Of a stretch of DNA of 64,000 nt, positions 45,670 to 57,114 are shown one piece after another. The position numbers and the translations under genes are program-made. Source of the stretch: Chromobacterium sphagni (lineage in GTDB: Bacteria > Pseudomonadota > Gammaproteobacteria > Burkholderiales > Chromobacteriaceae); NCBI RefSeq assembly GCF_001855555.1, contig NZ_MKCT01000001.1, forward strand, positions 992,001 to 1,056,000, given 5' to 3'. The notes under the pieces were generated by a model, which did no database searches, was not told the DNA's origin, and saw only the letters and a list, made by a program, of their open reading frames with translations. Every line of letters starts with the position of its first letter. The stretch's first letter is position 1.

Positions 45670-48312
45670 ATGATGAGAGTCAAGATTTTGGCCCAGGCGA
45701 TAGCCGCCATCGGCCTGTTGGGGAGCGGCTTTGCCCATGCCGCGGATAGCAGCGACAGTCAACTGGAGCGGGTGACCATCACTGGCTCCAATATCAAACG
45801 TATCAACACGCAAGGCGCGTTGCCGGTTGAGATTCTGAAAAAAGAGGACATCGCCAAAACTGGAGCGTCTACCGTCGCCCAACTGCTGGATACTCTGACT
45901 TCCATTTCCAGCGTTACCGCCGGCACCAGCAGCACCAGCTTCGTGCCCGGCGCTGCCCATGCCAGCATGCGCGGCATGGACGCCAAGTACACGCTGATTC
46001 TGCTGAATGGCCGTCGCCTGGCCAGCTATGCCCAGCTGGAAAGCGGCACCGACTCCTTCACCGATCTGAACACGCTACCCTTATCCGTCATCGAGTCAGT
46101 AGAGATCCTGCGCGATGGCGCCTCCGCGATCTACGGTTCCGATGCGGTTGCCGGCGTGATCAATTTCAAGACCAAACGCAACTATCAAGGCGTGGACACC
46201 TACGCCCGCTATGGCCAGACTTCCGCTGGAGACGGCGCGGAGCAGGCCGTCGGCGTATCGGCGGGCACCGGCGATCTGAACAAGGATGGCTACAACGCGT
46301 TGTTTTCGTTCGACGCGTATCATCGCGAGCCAGTGTTCTACAGCAAGCACGATGCGATCAAGAGTCGAGATTTCCGCCGGTTTGGCGGTGACGACAACCG
46401 TTATCTGAGTACCTGGGGCGGCTGGCGCACCAGCCCCAAATCGCAGTATACCGCGATGCCCTATTGTCCTTTGCCGTTGGTAACCAAGGCAAGCGGGCAA
46501 ACCATCTGTCCGATTGACTACGACCGGCAGGATGCTCAGGTATCACCACGCACCTCCCGCTACGGCCTGTTGTCCGTGTTGACGAAAAAGCTGGACGCGG
46601 ACAGCCAACTTTATGCGGAACTGGGTTTCAACCAGACCAAGACCTATCTGCAAGGCGGCAATAACTTCCTCAATGGGATCACGCTTGCTCCGGGCGACGC
46701 CGCTTATCCGACTGATCCGAGCCTCATCGCCGCTTTGAAAGCGCAAAACCCTGGCTTCACGCCCGGCAAGGACAATATCACCATTTACCGTGGCCTGAAC
46801 GAAGGCTGGGGCCGAGATCGGGAGGCCACCAGCAATACCTATCATGCCGTGTTCGGCTACTCCACGTCGCTGAAGGACTGGGACTTTGACGCCTCCGTAA
46901 ATTTCAGCGGAAACAATGTCACTAACAATAATCAGGACTACCTGACCTCGTTGGAGGATTCGCTGGGCACCGGCAATCCGAGCGGCCCGACCTACAATCC
47001 GTTCATTCACGGCAACCCGGCCTCCAGCCTGGCGCCGTACCAGGCGCTGGACGTCAATAAGGCCTCGACCAGCCTGCAGGCGCTGGAGCTGAAGGCGTCG
47101 AAGAGCGAATTGTTCAATCTGCCGGGCGGTGCGGCCGGTTTCGCCACCGGCATCCAGTGGTGGCGTGAGACGCTGGTGAGTACGCCGGATCTCAACAGCC
47201 AGCAAGGCCTAGTGATGAATTCCGCGCCGCAGAGCTACCTGGATGCCAGCCACAGCATCTTCGCGGCCTATGGTGAATTCAACTTGCCGCTGGCCAAAAA
47301 CCTGGAAGTGCAGTTGGCCTTGCGTGGCGACCATTACAGCGACTTTGGCAACACCATCAATCCTAAGGTCGCCTTCTCGTACCGGCCGATCAAGGAAGTC
47401 ATGTTCCGCGGTTCCGCGACGTCCGGCTTCAAGGCTCCGTCGTTCACCCAGCTGAACCTGACCCGCACCGCCTACGGTTCGGTAAAGGACTACGACCAGT
47501 GCGCCCAGCAGGGTATCCCGGCCAATAAGTGCCCATCCAACAGCACCAAGATCGTCAGCGGCGGCAATCCGAACCTGCAACCGGAAACCAATGACAGCTT
47601 CAGCCTGGGCGTGGTGCTGCAACCGGTGAAGGATCTGTTCGCCTCGGTGGACTTCTACCGGATCAACCAGAAAAATGTCATCAACGCGGTTGACCTTGAG
47701 GACGTAGTCACCAATCCGGCCAAATATCCCGGCGCGATTGTTCGCAAGCCGGCCGGCTCCGGCGTGCTGGGCGACATAGACTATGTCAACACGCCGTATC
47801 AGAATGCTGGCGGCCTGAGCACCTCTGGACTAGATTTCGATCTGCGTTACGACTGGTCGCTGGGTGGCTATGGCAAGCTCAAGCTGGAAAACCAGCACAG
47901 CCGTCTGTTGAGCTTCAAAGACCACAAGTTGTCGGGCGATCCCTGGTTGGAAGAGCTGGATTATGCGATTCAGCCGCGTTGGAAGAATGTGTTCACCGCC
48001 GAATACAGCTATGACAAATACTCGGTGGGCATGACCGCGCGCAGCTATGCCGGTTACAAGAATCTGGAACAGGCGATTTCCAAGACCAGCACCTTGCAAG
48101 GCAAGCCGGGCCGCATCCCGAGCTATACCGCGCTAGACCTGGACTTCACCATCTCTCCGCTAAAGAAGCTGAAGATCGGCGGTGGCGTGAAGAATATCGG
48201 GAATCGGACTCCGCCATACTTTATCAACAGTTCGACTCCCGGCACCTTCTCCGGCAGCGATACCGATCTGTGGGGCCGCACCTACTACCTGAACGTCAAC
48301 TACAAATTCTGA
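45670..48312 (+). CDS. TonB-dependent outer-membrane receptor
   Basis: 880-residue outer-membrane receptor for TonB-driven uptake. Signal peptide MRVKILAQAIAAIGLLGSGF AHA; the TonB box region is LERVTITGSNIKRINTQGAL. The plug (about 45-160) has LLNGRRLASYAQLESGTDSF, EILRDGASAIYGSDAVAGVI. A large 22-strand barrel follows and ends in WGRTYYLNVNYKF with the terminal Phe. The ITGSNIKRI start with an unusually long plug loop is like receptors for peptides or glycans (Oar/CirA relatives), not classical siderophores. AAAGGG precedes the double ATG at 45670/45673. It has a strong terminator. Confidence 0.92.
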   Translation: MMRVKILAQAIAAIGLLGSGFAHAADSSDSQLERVTITGSNIKRINTQGALPVEILKKEDIAKTGASTVAQLLDTLTSISSVTAGTSSTSFVPGAAHASMRGMDAKYTLILLNGRRLASYAQLESGTDSFTDLNTLPLSVIESVEILRDGASAIYGSDAVAGVINFKTKRNYQGVDTYARYGQTSAGDGAEQAVGVSAGTGDLNKDGYNALFSFDAYHREPVFYSKHDAIKSRDFRRFGGDDNRYLSTWGGWRTSPKSQYTAMPYCPLPLVTKASGQTICPIDYDRQDAQVSPRTSRYGLLSVLTKKLDADSQLYAELGFNQTKTYLQGGNNFLNGITLAPGDAAYPTDPSLIAALKAQNPGFTPGKDNITIYRGLNEGWGRDREATSNTYHAVFGYSTSLKDWDFDASVNFSGNNVTNNNQDYLTSLEDSLGTGNPSGPTYNPFIHGNPASSLAPYQALDVNKASTSLQALELKASKSELFNLPGGAAGFATGIQWWRETLVSTPDLNSQQGLVMNSAPQSYLDASHSIFAAYGEFNLPLAKNLEVQLALRGDHYSDFGNTINPKVAFSYRPIKEVMFRGSATSGFKAPSFTQLNLTRTAYGSVKDYDQCAQQGIPANKCPSNSTKIVSGGNPNLQPETNDSFSLGVVLQPVKDLFASVDFYRINQKNVINAVDLEDVVTNPAKYPGAIVRKPAGSGVLGDIDYVNTPYQNAGGLSTSGLDFDLRYDWSLGGYGKLKLENQHSRLLSFKDHKLSGDPWLEELDYAIQPRWKNVFTAEYSYDKYSVGMTARSYAGYKNLEQAISKTSTLQGKPGRIPSYTALDLDFTISPLKKLKIGGGVKNIGNRTPPYFINSSTPGTFSGSDTDLWGRTYYLNVNYKF

Positions 48313-48329
48313 TAGCCGCGCTAACAAAG

Positions 48330-48363
48330 ACAGCCGCCGCTCTGGCGGCTGTTTTCATTTTTG
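48330..48363 (+). terminator. Terminator of the TonB receptor gene
   Basis: ACAGCCGCC (48330-48338) pairs with GGCGGCTGT (48344-48352), five-base loop, followed by TTTTCATTTTT. Confidence 0.9.
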
Positions 48364-48365
48364 CC

Positions 48366-48827
48366 TTAACTATTCCGCCGCATATCCAAATGCAAAATCC
48401 CGCCGTCGTCGTAAGGCTCGGACACCGGCAGGAAGCCGAAGGCGGCGTACATCGCGCTGGCGTCGCACTGCGCCGACAGCATGATGGCGCGGCCGGGGAA
48501 GTGCGCCTGGCACTGCGCCACCGCCTGCGCCAGCAGCGCCTTGCCCAGGCCCTGGCCGCGTGCGGCGGGTTCCACCACCACCCGGCCGACGGCGGCGGCG
48601 TCCGGGTATTTTTCGCCGGGGGCGATCAGGCGGGCGTAGGCCAGCAGCTGGCCGGCCTCGTCGCGGCCCGACAGATGCAGGCAGTGGGTGTCCACGCCGT
48701 CGATGTCGCCGTAGATGGACTGCTGTTCCAGCACGAACACCCGGTCGCGCAGTTGCAGAACTTGGTACAGCGCCAGCGGGGTAAAGCCGTCAAATCCGTG
48801 GCAATGCCACGCTATCCTGTTTGCCAT
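48366..48827 (-). CDS. elaA: ElaA-like GNAT N-acetyltransferase
   Basis: 153-residue acetyl-CoA-dependent acetyltransferase. It opens ...RIAWHCHGFDGFTPLALYQV LQLRDRVFVLEQ, with the R-x-x-V-F-V-x-E-Q-x ElaA pattern (VFVLEQQSIYGDIDGVD). The acetyl-CoA motif A is [20 protein letters not shown]. It ends in FGFLPVSEPYDDGGILHLDM, typical of ElaA. Natural substrate is not known. It converges on the TonB receptor, the two being separated by that gene's terminator. Confidence 0.88.
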   Translation of the reverse strand: MANRIAWHCHGFDGFTPLALYQVLQLRDRVFVLEQQSIYGDIDGVDTHCLHLSGRDEAGQLLAYARLIAPGEKYPDAAAVGRVVVEPAARGQGLGKALLAQAVAQCQAHFPGRAIMLSAQCDASAMYAAFGFLPVSEPYDDGGILHLDMRRNS

Positions 48828-48946
48828 AGTAGAATTCCTCCATTTCCCGTACCGGTCGTCGTCGGCATCCCGGCACCGTTTGAGATGCTATACCACCCTG
48901 ACCGATCGCGTACCCAAATCCAGATCAAGACACTAGCATCAATAAT

Positions 48947-51300
<2,354 letters not shown>

Positions 51301-51301
<1 letters not shown>

Positions 51302-52857
51302 TGATCCGGACCGGTCAGCCGCAGGCCCTCACCCCCCGCGCCGCGCTGTTGTTCGTCAACGGCTTCCGCGCCCTGTTGCTACTGGTCCTGTTGTTGATGT
51401 CGCTGCTGCCCAGCAGCGACGGCCTGTCGCTGATCGAGGGCGGCAGGCACTTCTATCTGTGGTCCGGCGTCTACCTGCTGCTGATCGCCATGTGGTTTCT
51501 GCTGCGCGAAGGCCGGCTGGGCCACACCCTGCAGCTGACGCTGGCGATCGCCGCCGACATCGCGATGATGGTGCTGCTAATGGCGATGAACGAAGGCATC
51601 CGCGGCGGCTTCGGTCTGCTGCTGCTGCCCTATCTCGCCGCCGCCGGCCTGTTGTCCACCGGCCGCTACGCCTTGTTCTACGCCGCCATCGCCACGCTGA
51701 TGCTGTTCGGCTACGCCGGCATGGAGCACGAGCTGGGTCTGTCCCATACCGCCGACCTGTCCTACAGCGCGCTGCTGGCCGCCGCCTGTTTCGTCACCTC
51801 CATCGCCACCTGGCAGCTGGGGCGGATGGCGCGCGCATCGGAGGCGCTGGCCGCGCAGCGCGGCGGCGAAATCGCCAACCTCAACCACCTGAACGAACTG
51901 ATCCTGCAAAGCCAGCGCGACGCGGTTGTGGTGCTGGACGAGGAGGGCCATCTGCGCCAGTTCAACCTGCAGGCGGCGCGTTATTTCAGCGGCCTGCAGC
52001 GCGGCCAGCTGCTGGCGGAGCTGTTGCCGCTGGTGCGGCGCTGGCAGCTGAACGGCTATCCGGCGCTGTCCACCTTCGTCGAACACAGCGTGCGCGGCCG
52101 CCAGCTGGTGGGGCGGCTGGTGCCGGTGCCGGTGCCGGAGGGCGAATTGCGCGGCGTGGTGCTGTTCATGCGCGACATGGCCGACATGGCGGAGGAGGCC
52201 AAGCGGGTGAAGTTGGCCGCGCTGGGCCGGCTCAGCGCCAATATTGCCCACGAAATCCGCAATCCGCTGTCCGCCATCAGCCACGCCGCCGATCTGCTGG
52301 CCGAGGACGAGGCAGATCCGGCGCGGCGGCGGCTGATGCGCATCGTCCAGGACAACACCCGCCGCATCAACGGCATGGTGGAGGATGTGCTCACCCTGGG
52401 CCGGAGCGACCGGGTCAAGCGCGAATCCATCGCGCTGTCGCCGTTTATGGCCGAGCTGCTGGAACATTTCACGATGGCGCAGCCTGCTGCCGCGGGAGTC
52501 GTCGCTTGCCGGCTGCCAGACGGCTGCAAGCTGCGCTTCGACCGCGGCCACCTGTCCCAAGTGCTGGGCAATCTGCTGGCCAATGCCTGGCGCCACAGCA
52601 GCCGCCGCCCGGGCGCGGTGCAGTTGCAGGCCAGCGTGGCCGAGGACTATCTTATTCTGCGGGTGATCGACGACGGTCCGGGCGTGGCCGAAGCCGAGCA
52701 GTCGCGGCTGTTCGAACCTTTTTTCACCACGGAAAGCGCCGGCAGCGGCCTGGGTCTGTACATCGCGCGCGAACTGGCCGAGGCCAACGACGCGCGGCTG
52801 GACTACAGCCCGCCCGGCGGCGTGTTCCGGCTGACCTGTCACCTGGCCTATGACTAA
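51301..52857 (+). CDS. pilS: PilS-like sensor histidine kinase
   Basis: 518-residue membrane kinase that works with the next gene. Six transmembrane helices (about 15-185) as in PilS, a PAS domain (about 200-300, HLRQFNLQAARYFSGLQRGQ), HisKA with the phospho-acceptor His in SANIAHEIRNPLSAISHAAD and an HATPase (NLLANAWRHSSRR, DDGPGVAEAEQ and TTESAGSGLGLYIARELAEA). In Pseudomonas PilS measures inner-membrane pilin and controls pilA through PilR and sigma-54. It overlaps parC by one base and pilR by eight. Ligand and target pilin genes are outside the window. Confidence 0.9.
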
Positions 52858-54166
52858 GACACCGATGCGCGTACTGGTAGTGGACGACGAGCCGGACATC
52901 CGCGAGCTGCTGGAGCTGACCCTGTTGAAGATGGGGTTGCAGCCGGTCTGCGCCGGCAGCGTGGCCGAGGCGAAGGGCGTGCTTGCCGCCGGCCCGTTCG
53001 ATCTGGCCCTGACCGACATGCGCCTGCCCGACGGCGAGGGGCTGGAGGTGGTGCGCCATATCGGCGAGCAGGCGCTGGACGTGCCCATCGCGGTGATCAC
53101 CGCCTACGGCAGCACCGACAACGCGGTGCGGGCGATGAAAGCCGGCGCTTTCGACTACCTGCAAAAGCCGGTGAGCCTGGCGCAATTGCGCAGTCTGGTC
53201 AAAACCGTCCTGAGAGTCGACAGCGGCAAACCCACGCCGCAGCAGCGGCTGGTGGGCGATTCGCCGGCCATCCAGGAGGTGCTGCGGCTGATCGAGAAGT
53301 TGTCGCGCAGCCAGGCGGCGGTCTACATCCGCGGCGAGTCCGGCACCGGCAAGGAGCAGGCGGCGCGGCTGATCCATGAACAGGGTTCGCGCGCCGAGCG
53401 GCCCTTCGTCGCCGTCAACTGCGGCGCGATTCCCGACAATCTGATGGAGAGCGAGTTCTTCGGCTACAAGAAAGGCGCTTTCACCGGCGCCGACGCCGAC
53501 CATGACGGCTTCTTTCAGCAGGCGCTGGGCGGCACGCTGTTTCTGGATGAGGTGGCAGACCTGCCGCTGGCGATGCAGGTGAAGCTGCTGCGCGCCATTC
53601 AGGAAAAGACCGTGCGCAAGCTGGGCGGCAGCCAGGAAGAGGCGGTGGACGTGCGCATCATCTGCGCCACCCACCAGGACTTGGCCGCGCGGGTGGAGGC
53701 CGGCAGCTTCCGCCAGGACCTGTACTACCGCCTGAACGTGCTGCCGCTGCGCATGCCTGCGCTGCGCGAGCTGCGCGAGGACATTCCCCGCTTCGCGCAG
53801 CAGCTGTTGCAGCGCTACGCCGGCGAGGGAGCCACGCCGCAGCTGTCGGCCGACGCCCGCCAGGCTTTGCAGGACTATGGCTATCCCGGCAATTTCCGCG
53901 AACTGGAAAACATCCTGGAACGCGCGGTGGCGCTGGCCGCCGGCCCCGCGCTGAGCCGGGATGACCTGCAGCTGACTCCCAGCCGCGAGCACAGTCCGGA
54001 GCCATGCGGCGCCGAGCCGCTGCAAGACTATCTGGACCGGGCGGAGCGCGAAGCCATCGTCAAGGCATTGGACGCTACCCATTACAACCGCACCCAGGCC
54101 GCCAAGCGGTTGGGCGTCACTTTCCGTTCGCTGCGTTACCGGATGGAGCGGCTGAGAATAAATTAA
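52850..54166 (+). CDS. pilR: PilR-like sigma-54 response regulator
   Basis: 438-residue transcription activator. Receiver (about 6-120) with phospho-acceptor Asp in LALTDMRLPDGEG, AAA+ domain (about 143-310) with Walker A GESGTGKEQAARL, the sigma-54 contact loop KKGAFTGADADHDGFF and Walker B LGGTLFLDEVADL, and a Fis-type HTH at the end (NRTQAAKRLGVTFRSLRYRM). It overlaps pilS by eight bases. PilR activates pilA for type IV pili in relatives; no sigma-54 promoter was found near. After its stop comes an 880-base gene-free region. Confidence 0.92.
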   Translation: MTKTPMRVLVVDDEPDIRELLELTLLKMGLQPVCAGSVAEAKGVLAAGPFDLALTDMRLPDGEGLEVVRHIGEQALDVPIAVITAYGSTDNAVRAMKAGAFDYLQKPVSLAQLRSLVKTVLRVDSGKPTPQQRLVGDSPAIQEVLRLIEKLSRSQAAVYIRGESGTGKEQAARLIHEQGSRAERPFVAVNCGAIPDNLMESEFFGYKKGAFTGADADHDGFFQQALGGTLFLDEVADLPLAMQVKLLRAIQEKTVRKLGGSQEEAVDVRIICATHQDLAARVEAGSFRQDLYYRLNVLPLRMPALRELREDIPRFAQQLLQRYAGEGATPQLSADARQALQDYGYPGNFRELENILERAVALAAGPALSRDDLQLTPSREHSPEPCGAEPLQDYLDRAEREAIVKALDATHYNRTQAAKRLGVTFRSLRYRMERLRIN

Positions 54167-54700
54167 TTGGGGTGGGGCGCTAAATTTAGGCCTCTCAATT
54201 GGCGGCGAGTCTTGGCTCTCAGAGCGTGATGAACTCGGTTGAGTTTCGCGCTCTGGCAGGCGAGTTCAGCTGGTGTTTTCCACTTCAGGGCAGAGTGGGA
54301 CGTCGGTATCTTGCTATCGTAGCGCCGCAAGGTGTTGGGCATTCTGCCGCGGCCAGTCCACGCACCAGGCCTCGTTGATCCCGATAGCCACGCTTCTCGG
54401 GAGCGGGGCCGATTTGTTGCGACGCGGACGCTGGCTGCGCCAAGCGGAAGGCCACGCACGCCAACTGGCGCCGGGCCGCATCGCGCAGGATGCGCCGGCC
54501 GATATTTCCATTTGGGCCGGTATGGCCTGAATCGCCGGCGAATCTGCCGCGGCGCGTGCAGAAATATGCCTGAGCGCGCAAACCTCCCGCGTTGGCAACC
54601 GGCGACTTCTTCCTGATTGCGGCTGAGCGAGGTCCGGTGCGCCTGGCGGCCATGCCTTCTTGTGGCGATGCCACACTGATCTATGGGCCAGTTCATGCGG
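54167..54700. other. Gene-poor segment with a possible transposase remnant
   Basis: No convincing gene. On the minus strand a stretch of about 45 codons near 54163-54320 (DSKIPTSHSALKWKTPAELA and on) has an ALKWKTPAE motif like the C-terminal tails of IS3/IS30/IS481-type transposases; the rest of that frame is meaningless. It may be a scar of an old insertion that brought or flanked the LuxI cluster. Confidence 0.3.
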
Positions 54701-54752
54701 TTCCGCCTTGCTATTTCTCAAGTGGTTTTTCGTTGACTCCCTTCCGGTAGCC

Positions 54753-54789
54753 GGCTATCGCCGCGCCGTTCCGGCTCGCGGCGATAGCC
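54753..54789. repeat. 13-bp inverted repeat in the luxI leader
   Basis: GGCTATCGCCGCG (54753-54765) is perfectly matched by CGCGGCGATAGCC (54777-54789) with an 11-base loop. No T tract follows on either strand. It could end transcripts coming from pilR, or be a protein site. Short TGCCGC repeats follow at 54802, 54816, 54826 and 54855. Confidence 0.6.
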
Positions 54790-54891
54790 GCCAAAAGCTG
54801 TTGCCGCAAGCTTCTTGCCGCTTTATGCCGCTAGCTCCGCCGTTTGCCGGACGATGCCGCGGCAAGCCCTCTCGTGCGCGTTTCCAGGCGG

Positions 54892-54939
54892 TCCTAACAG
54901 TTCTGCTAGGTTACGCCGCGCCAACCCGATCCTTAGGAT
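54892..54939 (+). promoter_or_regulatory. Lux/las-type box and promoter of the luxI cluster
   Basis: TCCTAACAG-TT-CTGCTAGGT (54892-54911) is a 20-bp palindrome with CT-N12-AG symmetry. From memory it agrees at 15 of 20 positions with the Pseudomonas lasB OP1 box. TAGGAT (54934-54939) is a plausible -10, so the box centre (54901.5) would lie about 44 bases upstream of the start, the spacing used by LuxR-type activators that replace the -35 element. The luxI ATG is 170 bases downstream of the box. This implies activation of the cluster by an AHL receptor. Confidence 0.68.
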
Positions 54940-55080
54940 GCAGACCAAGCGGAAACGTGCGGTCAGCCGCGTTTCAAGCACATGAAAAGCAACATGGAAT
55001 TTTCAGGCGTGACAGCCGGCCCAGCTTAGGCGGCTGTCTGGATCCATCCCTTGAGTGAGCTTTGGAAAGCGACGTGTCAA

Positions 55081-55722
55081 ATGGATTTGCCAGTACTGGA
55101 TTTTCAGATTGCCCAGCAGGCGCAATTGCCGGTCATCGACCTGGAGAACATGCTGCGGCTGCGCGCCCGGATCTTCCGCGACCGGATGGGGTGGGATGTC
55201 CGCGTCGAAAATGGCATGGAGCGGGACGGCTACGATGAGCTTGATCCCCACTACCTGCTGATGAAGCGCCGCGACGGCGGCCTGCAAGGCTGTATGCGGC
55301 TGCTGCCCACGCTGGGGCCGAACATGCTGCGCGATGTGTTTCCCGCCCTGCTGGCCGGCAGGGCGGTGCCGGCCGACCGCCATACCTGGGAGGTGTCCCG
55401 CTTTGCCGTGGATCCCTGCGGGCCATGCCGGCAGCATGCCGACCGCCTGGAACATATCCGCGCCGCCCTGCATCACCTGTGCGGCTTTGCCGGGCGGCAT
55501 GACATCCACCGATTTGTGATGGTCACCACGCCAACCGTGCAGCGCATGCTGCACCAGTTGGATGTGGAGGCCGAGGTGTGCGGCGCGCGGACCCGTTTCG
55601 GCATCGACGAAGCGGTAGTGCTGTCGGTAGCCCTGAGCCCGGCCAATCTCCGCGCGGTCGCGCCGCTCCATTTTCCGATTCTCCCGATGCCGGCCGCGTT
55701 GCCGGCCCGGGTCTGGCTGTGA
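55081..55722 (+). CDS. LuxI-family acyl-homoserine-lactone synthase
   Basis: 213-residue enzyme that joins an acyl-ACP to S-adenosylmethionine to make an acyl-homoserine lactone signal. It opens MDLPVLDFQIAQQAQLPVID. The LuxI core residues are present: RARIFRDRMGWDV (R-x-x-x-F), ENGMERDGYDELDPHYLL, GCMRLLPTLGPNMLRDVF and TWEVSRFAVD. The sequence resembles CviI of Chromobacterium as I know it. The ATG at 55081 is preferred to an upstream TTG. In C. violaceum cviI overlaps a convergent cviR; here no luxR-like gene is on the opposite strand, and biosynthetic genes follow in the same direction. Acyl chain length is not predictable by eye. Confidence 0.93.
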   Translation: MDLPVLDFQIAQQAQLPVIDLENMLRLRARIFRDRMGWDVRVENGMERDGYDELDPHYLLMKRRDGGLQGCMRLLPTLGPNMLRDVFPALLAGRAVPADRHTWEVSRFAVDPCGPCRQHADRLEHIRAALHHLCGFAGRHDIHRFVMVTTPTVQRMLHQLDVEAEVCGARTRFGIDEAVVLSVALSPANLRAVAPLHFPILPMPAALPARVWL

Positions 55723-55772
55723 GTTTCCTGATTTCTAGCAACCACTGTTTCTAAACCACTTGGAACCCCACC

Positions 55773-57104
55773 ATGGAACAAACCCTCAACAAGCGTCCAG
55801 GCGCGAGCGCAGAGAAAACCGCCACCAATGAAAAGGCGGCATCCAGCGATAAGCAAGCCGACAAGCGCAATCCCACCACGCCGCGCGATCCGGTTCCGCC
55901 GAGCAACGCCGCGCTGTCGCCGTTCACCACCGAGGTACGCAGCAACGAAGGCAATGAGCTGTGGTACGACTCCAAGGTGCTGGCCAAACTGGGCGAAGAC
56001 AATCGCCGCGCCATCACCCAGCGCCTGGGCCAGGGTCGTTACAACGGCATCGTGCTGTACGCCGACAATCTGAAAGAGCTGAGCCAAGCGGTATCGCCGC
56101 GCTTGCAGCGCGTGCTGCATATCGAGTCGGCCGAGCAATGGGCCGAACTGTCGACGCTGATCTCCCCGGCCGGAGGCAAAGACCTGATCCAGGTTTCGGT
56201 CATCTCCAGCAGCCAGCCGACCTTGCTGGCCACTGCGCGCAGCGCGGGCTTCCGCACCAGCTGGCGCGCCCATGTCGACAACGCCGCCTCCTTGCACGCC
56301 TCTTTCCATGACGGCATGCACTATGACTTCCTGATGGTGTCATTCAAGGATCCGACCAATATCCCGCTGGAACTGGTGATCGCAGAGTTGCACAAGACCA
56401 ATACCGTGCTGCTCAAGGAAGTGAATCAGGATGTGGACGACGCGGTGATCGCGCTGGGCGTGTTGGAGCTGGGCAGCGACGGCGTGCTGGTGGCTTTCAC
56501 CGATATGGAGCAGTTCGACCGCTTCGCTCACAAGATCGATGCCCAGGCCACGCCGAGCATCGACATCCAGGTTGGCGTGATCGAACGCATCACCCACTTG
56601 GGCCTGGGTTACCGAGCCTGCATCGACACCACCCACATGTTCAATCCGGATGAGGGCATCCTGGTCGGCTCCACTTCTACCGGCGGCCTGCTGTGCTGTC
56701 CCGAAGTGTTCCACCTGCCTTATATGGAGCTGCGTCCGTTCCGCATCAACGCCGCTTCAGTGCATAGCTACGTGTTCCAGGCCAATGACCGCACCAGCTA
56801 CATCAGCGAATTGCGGGCCGGCAGCTCGCTGACCACGGTCAACGCTCGCGGCGAGACCCGCCAGATCTTCGTCGGCCGCACCAAGACCGAAATCCGTCCA
56901 TTGCTGCTGATCGAGGCTACGTTCCCGGAGAACCGCAAGGTCAACATCATCATGCAGGACGATTGGCACGTGCGGGTGTTCTCCGACGAGGCCAAGCCGC
57001 GCAACGTCACCGAACTCAAGGCCGGCGACCGGGTGCTGGGCTTCGGCACCGAGCCGGGCCGCCACGTCGGCGTGAAAGTGGACGAACACATCATCGAACT
57101 CTGA
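55773..57104 (+). CDS. 3-dehydroquinate synthase II family protein (archaeal AroB'/GriH type)
   Basis: 443-residue protein of the 3-dehydroquinate synthase II family (Pfam PF01959). In archaea this family makes dehydroquinate from an amino-sugar acid by an NAD-dependent oxidative deamination and ring closure; the Streptomyces homologue GriH makes 3-amino-4-hydroxybenzoate. Recognisable parts are DPTNIPLELVIAELHKTNTV, DVDDAVIALGVLELGSDGVL, RACIDTTHMFNPDEGILVGS, RPFRINAASVHSYVFQANDR and TSYISELRAGSSLTTVNARG with VGRTKTEIRPLLLIEATFPE and GRHVGVKVDEHIIEL at the end. About 50 extra N-terminal residues are polar and likely disordered. Bacteria make dehydroquinate with the unrelated AroB, so this is a secondary-metabolism enzyme. 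Confidence 0.88.
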   Translation: MEQTLNKRPGASAEKTATNEKAASSDKQADKRNPTTPRDPVPPSNAALSPFTTEVRSNEGNELWYDSKVLAKLGEDNRRAITQRLGQGRYNGIVLYADNLKELSQAVSPRLQRVLHIESAEQWAELSTLISPAGGKDLIQVSVISSSQPTLLATARSAGFRTSWRAHVDNAASLHASFHDGMHYDFLMVSFKDPTNIPLELVIAELHKTNTVLLKEVNQDVDDAVIALGVLELGSDGVLVAFTDMEQFDRFAHKIDAQATPSIDIQVGVIERITHLGLGYRACIDTTHMFNPDEGILVGSTSTGGLLCCPEVFHLPYMELRPFRINAASVHSYVFQANDRTSYISELRAGSSLTTVNARGETRQIFVGRTKTEIRPLLLIEATFPENRKVNIIMQDDWHVRVFSDEAKPRNVTELKAGDRVLGFGTEPGRHVGVKVDEHIIEL

Positions 57105-57114
57105 TCCATCCGGA

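Noticed and set aside
54660-55058. Plus-strand frame of 132 codons before luxI
   Set aside because: No ribosome site or recognisable domain; it covers the lux box and inverted repeat, which are better explained as control DNA.
55473-56321. Minus-strand frame overlapping the 3' end of luxI, position where cviR is expected
   Set aside because: Translation lacks an AHL-binding domain and a LuxR helix-turn-helix; it is the shadow of the dehydroquinate synthase II gene.
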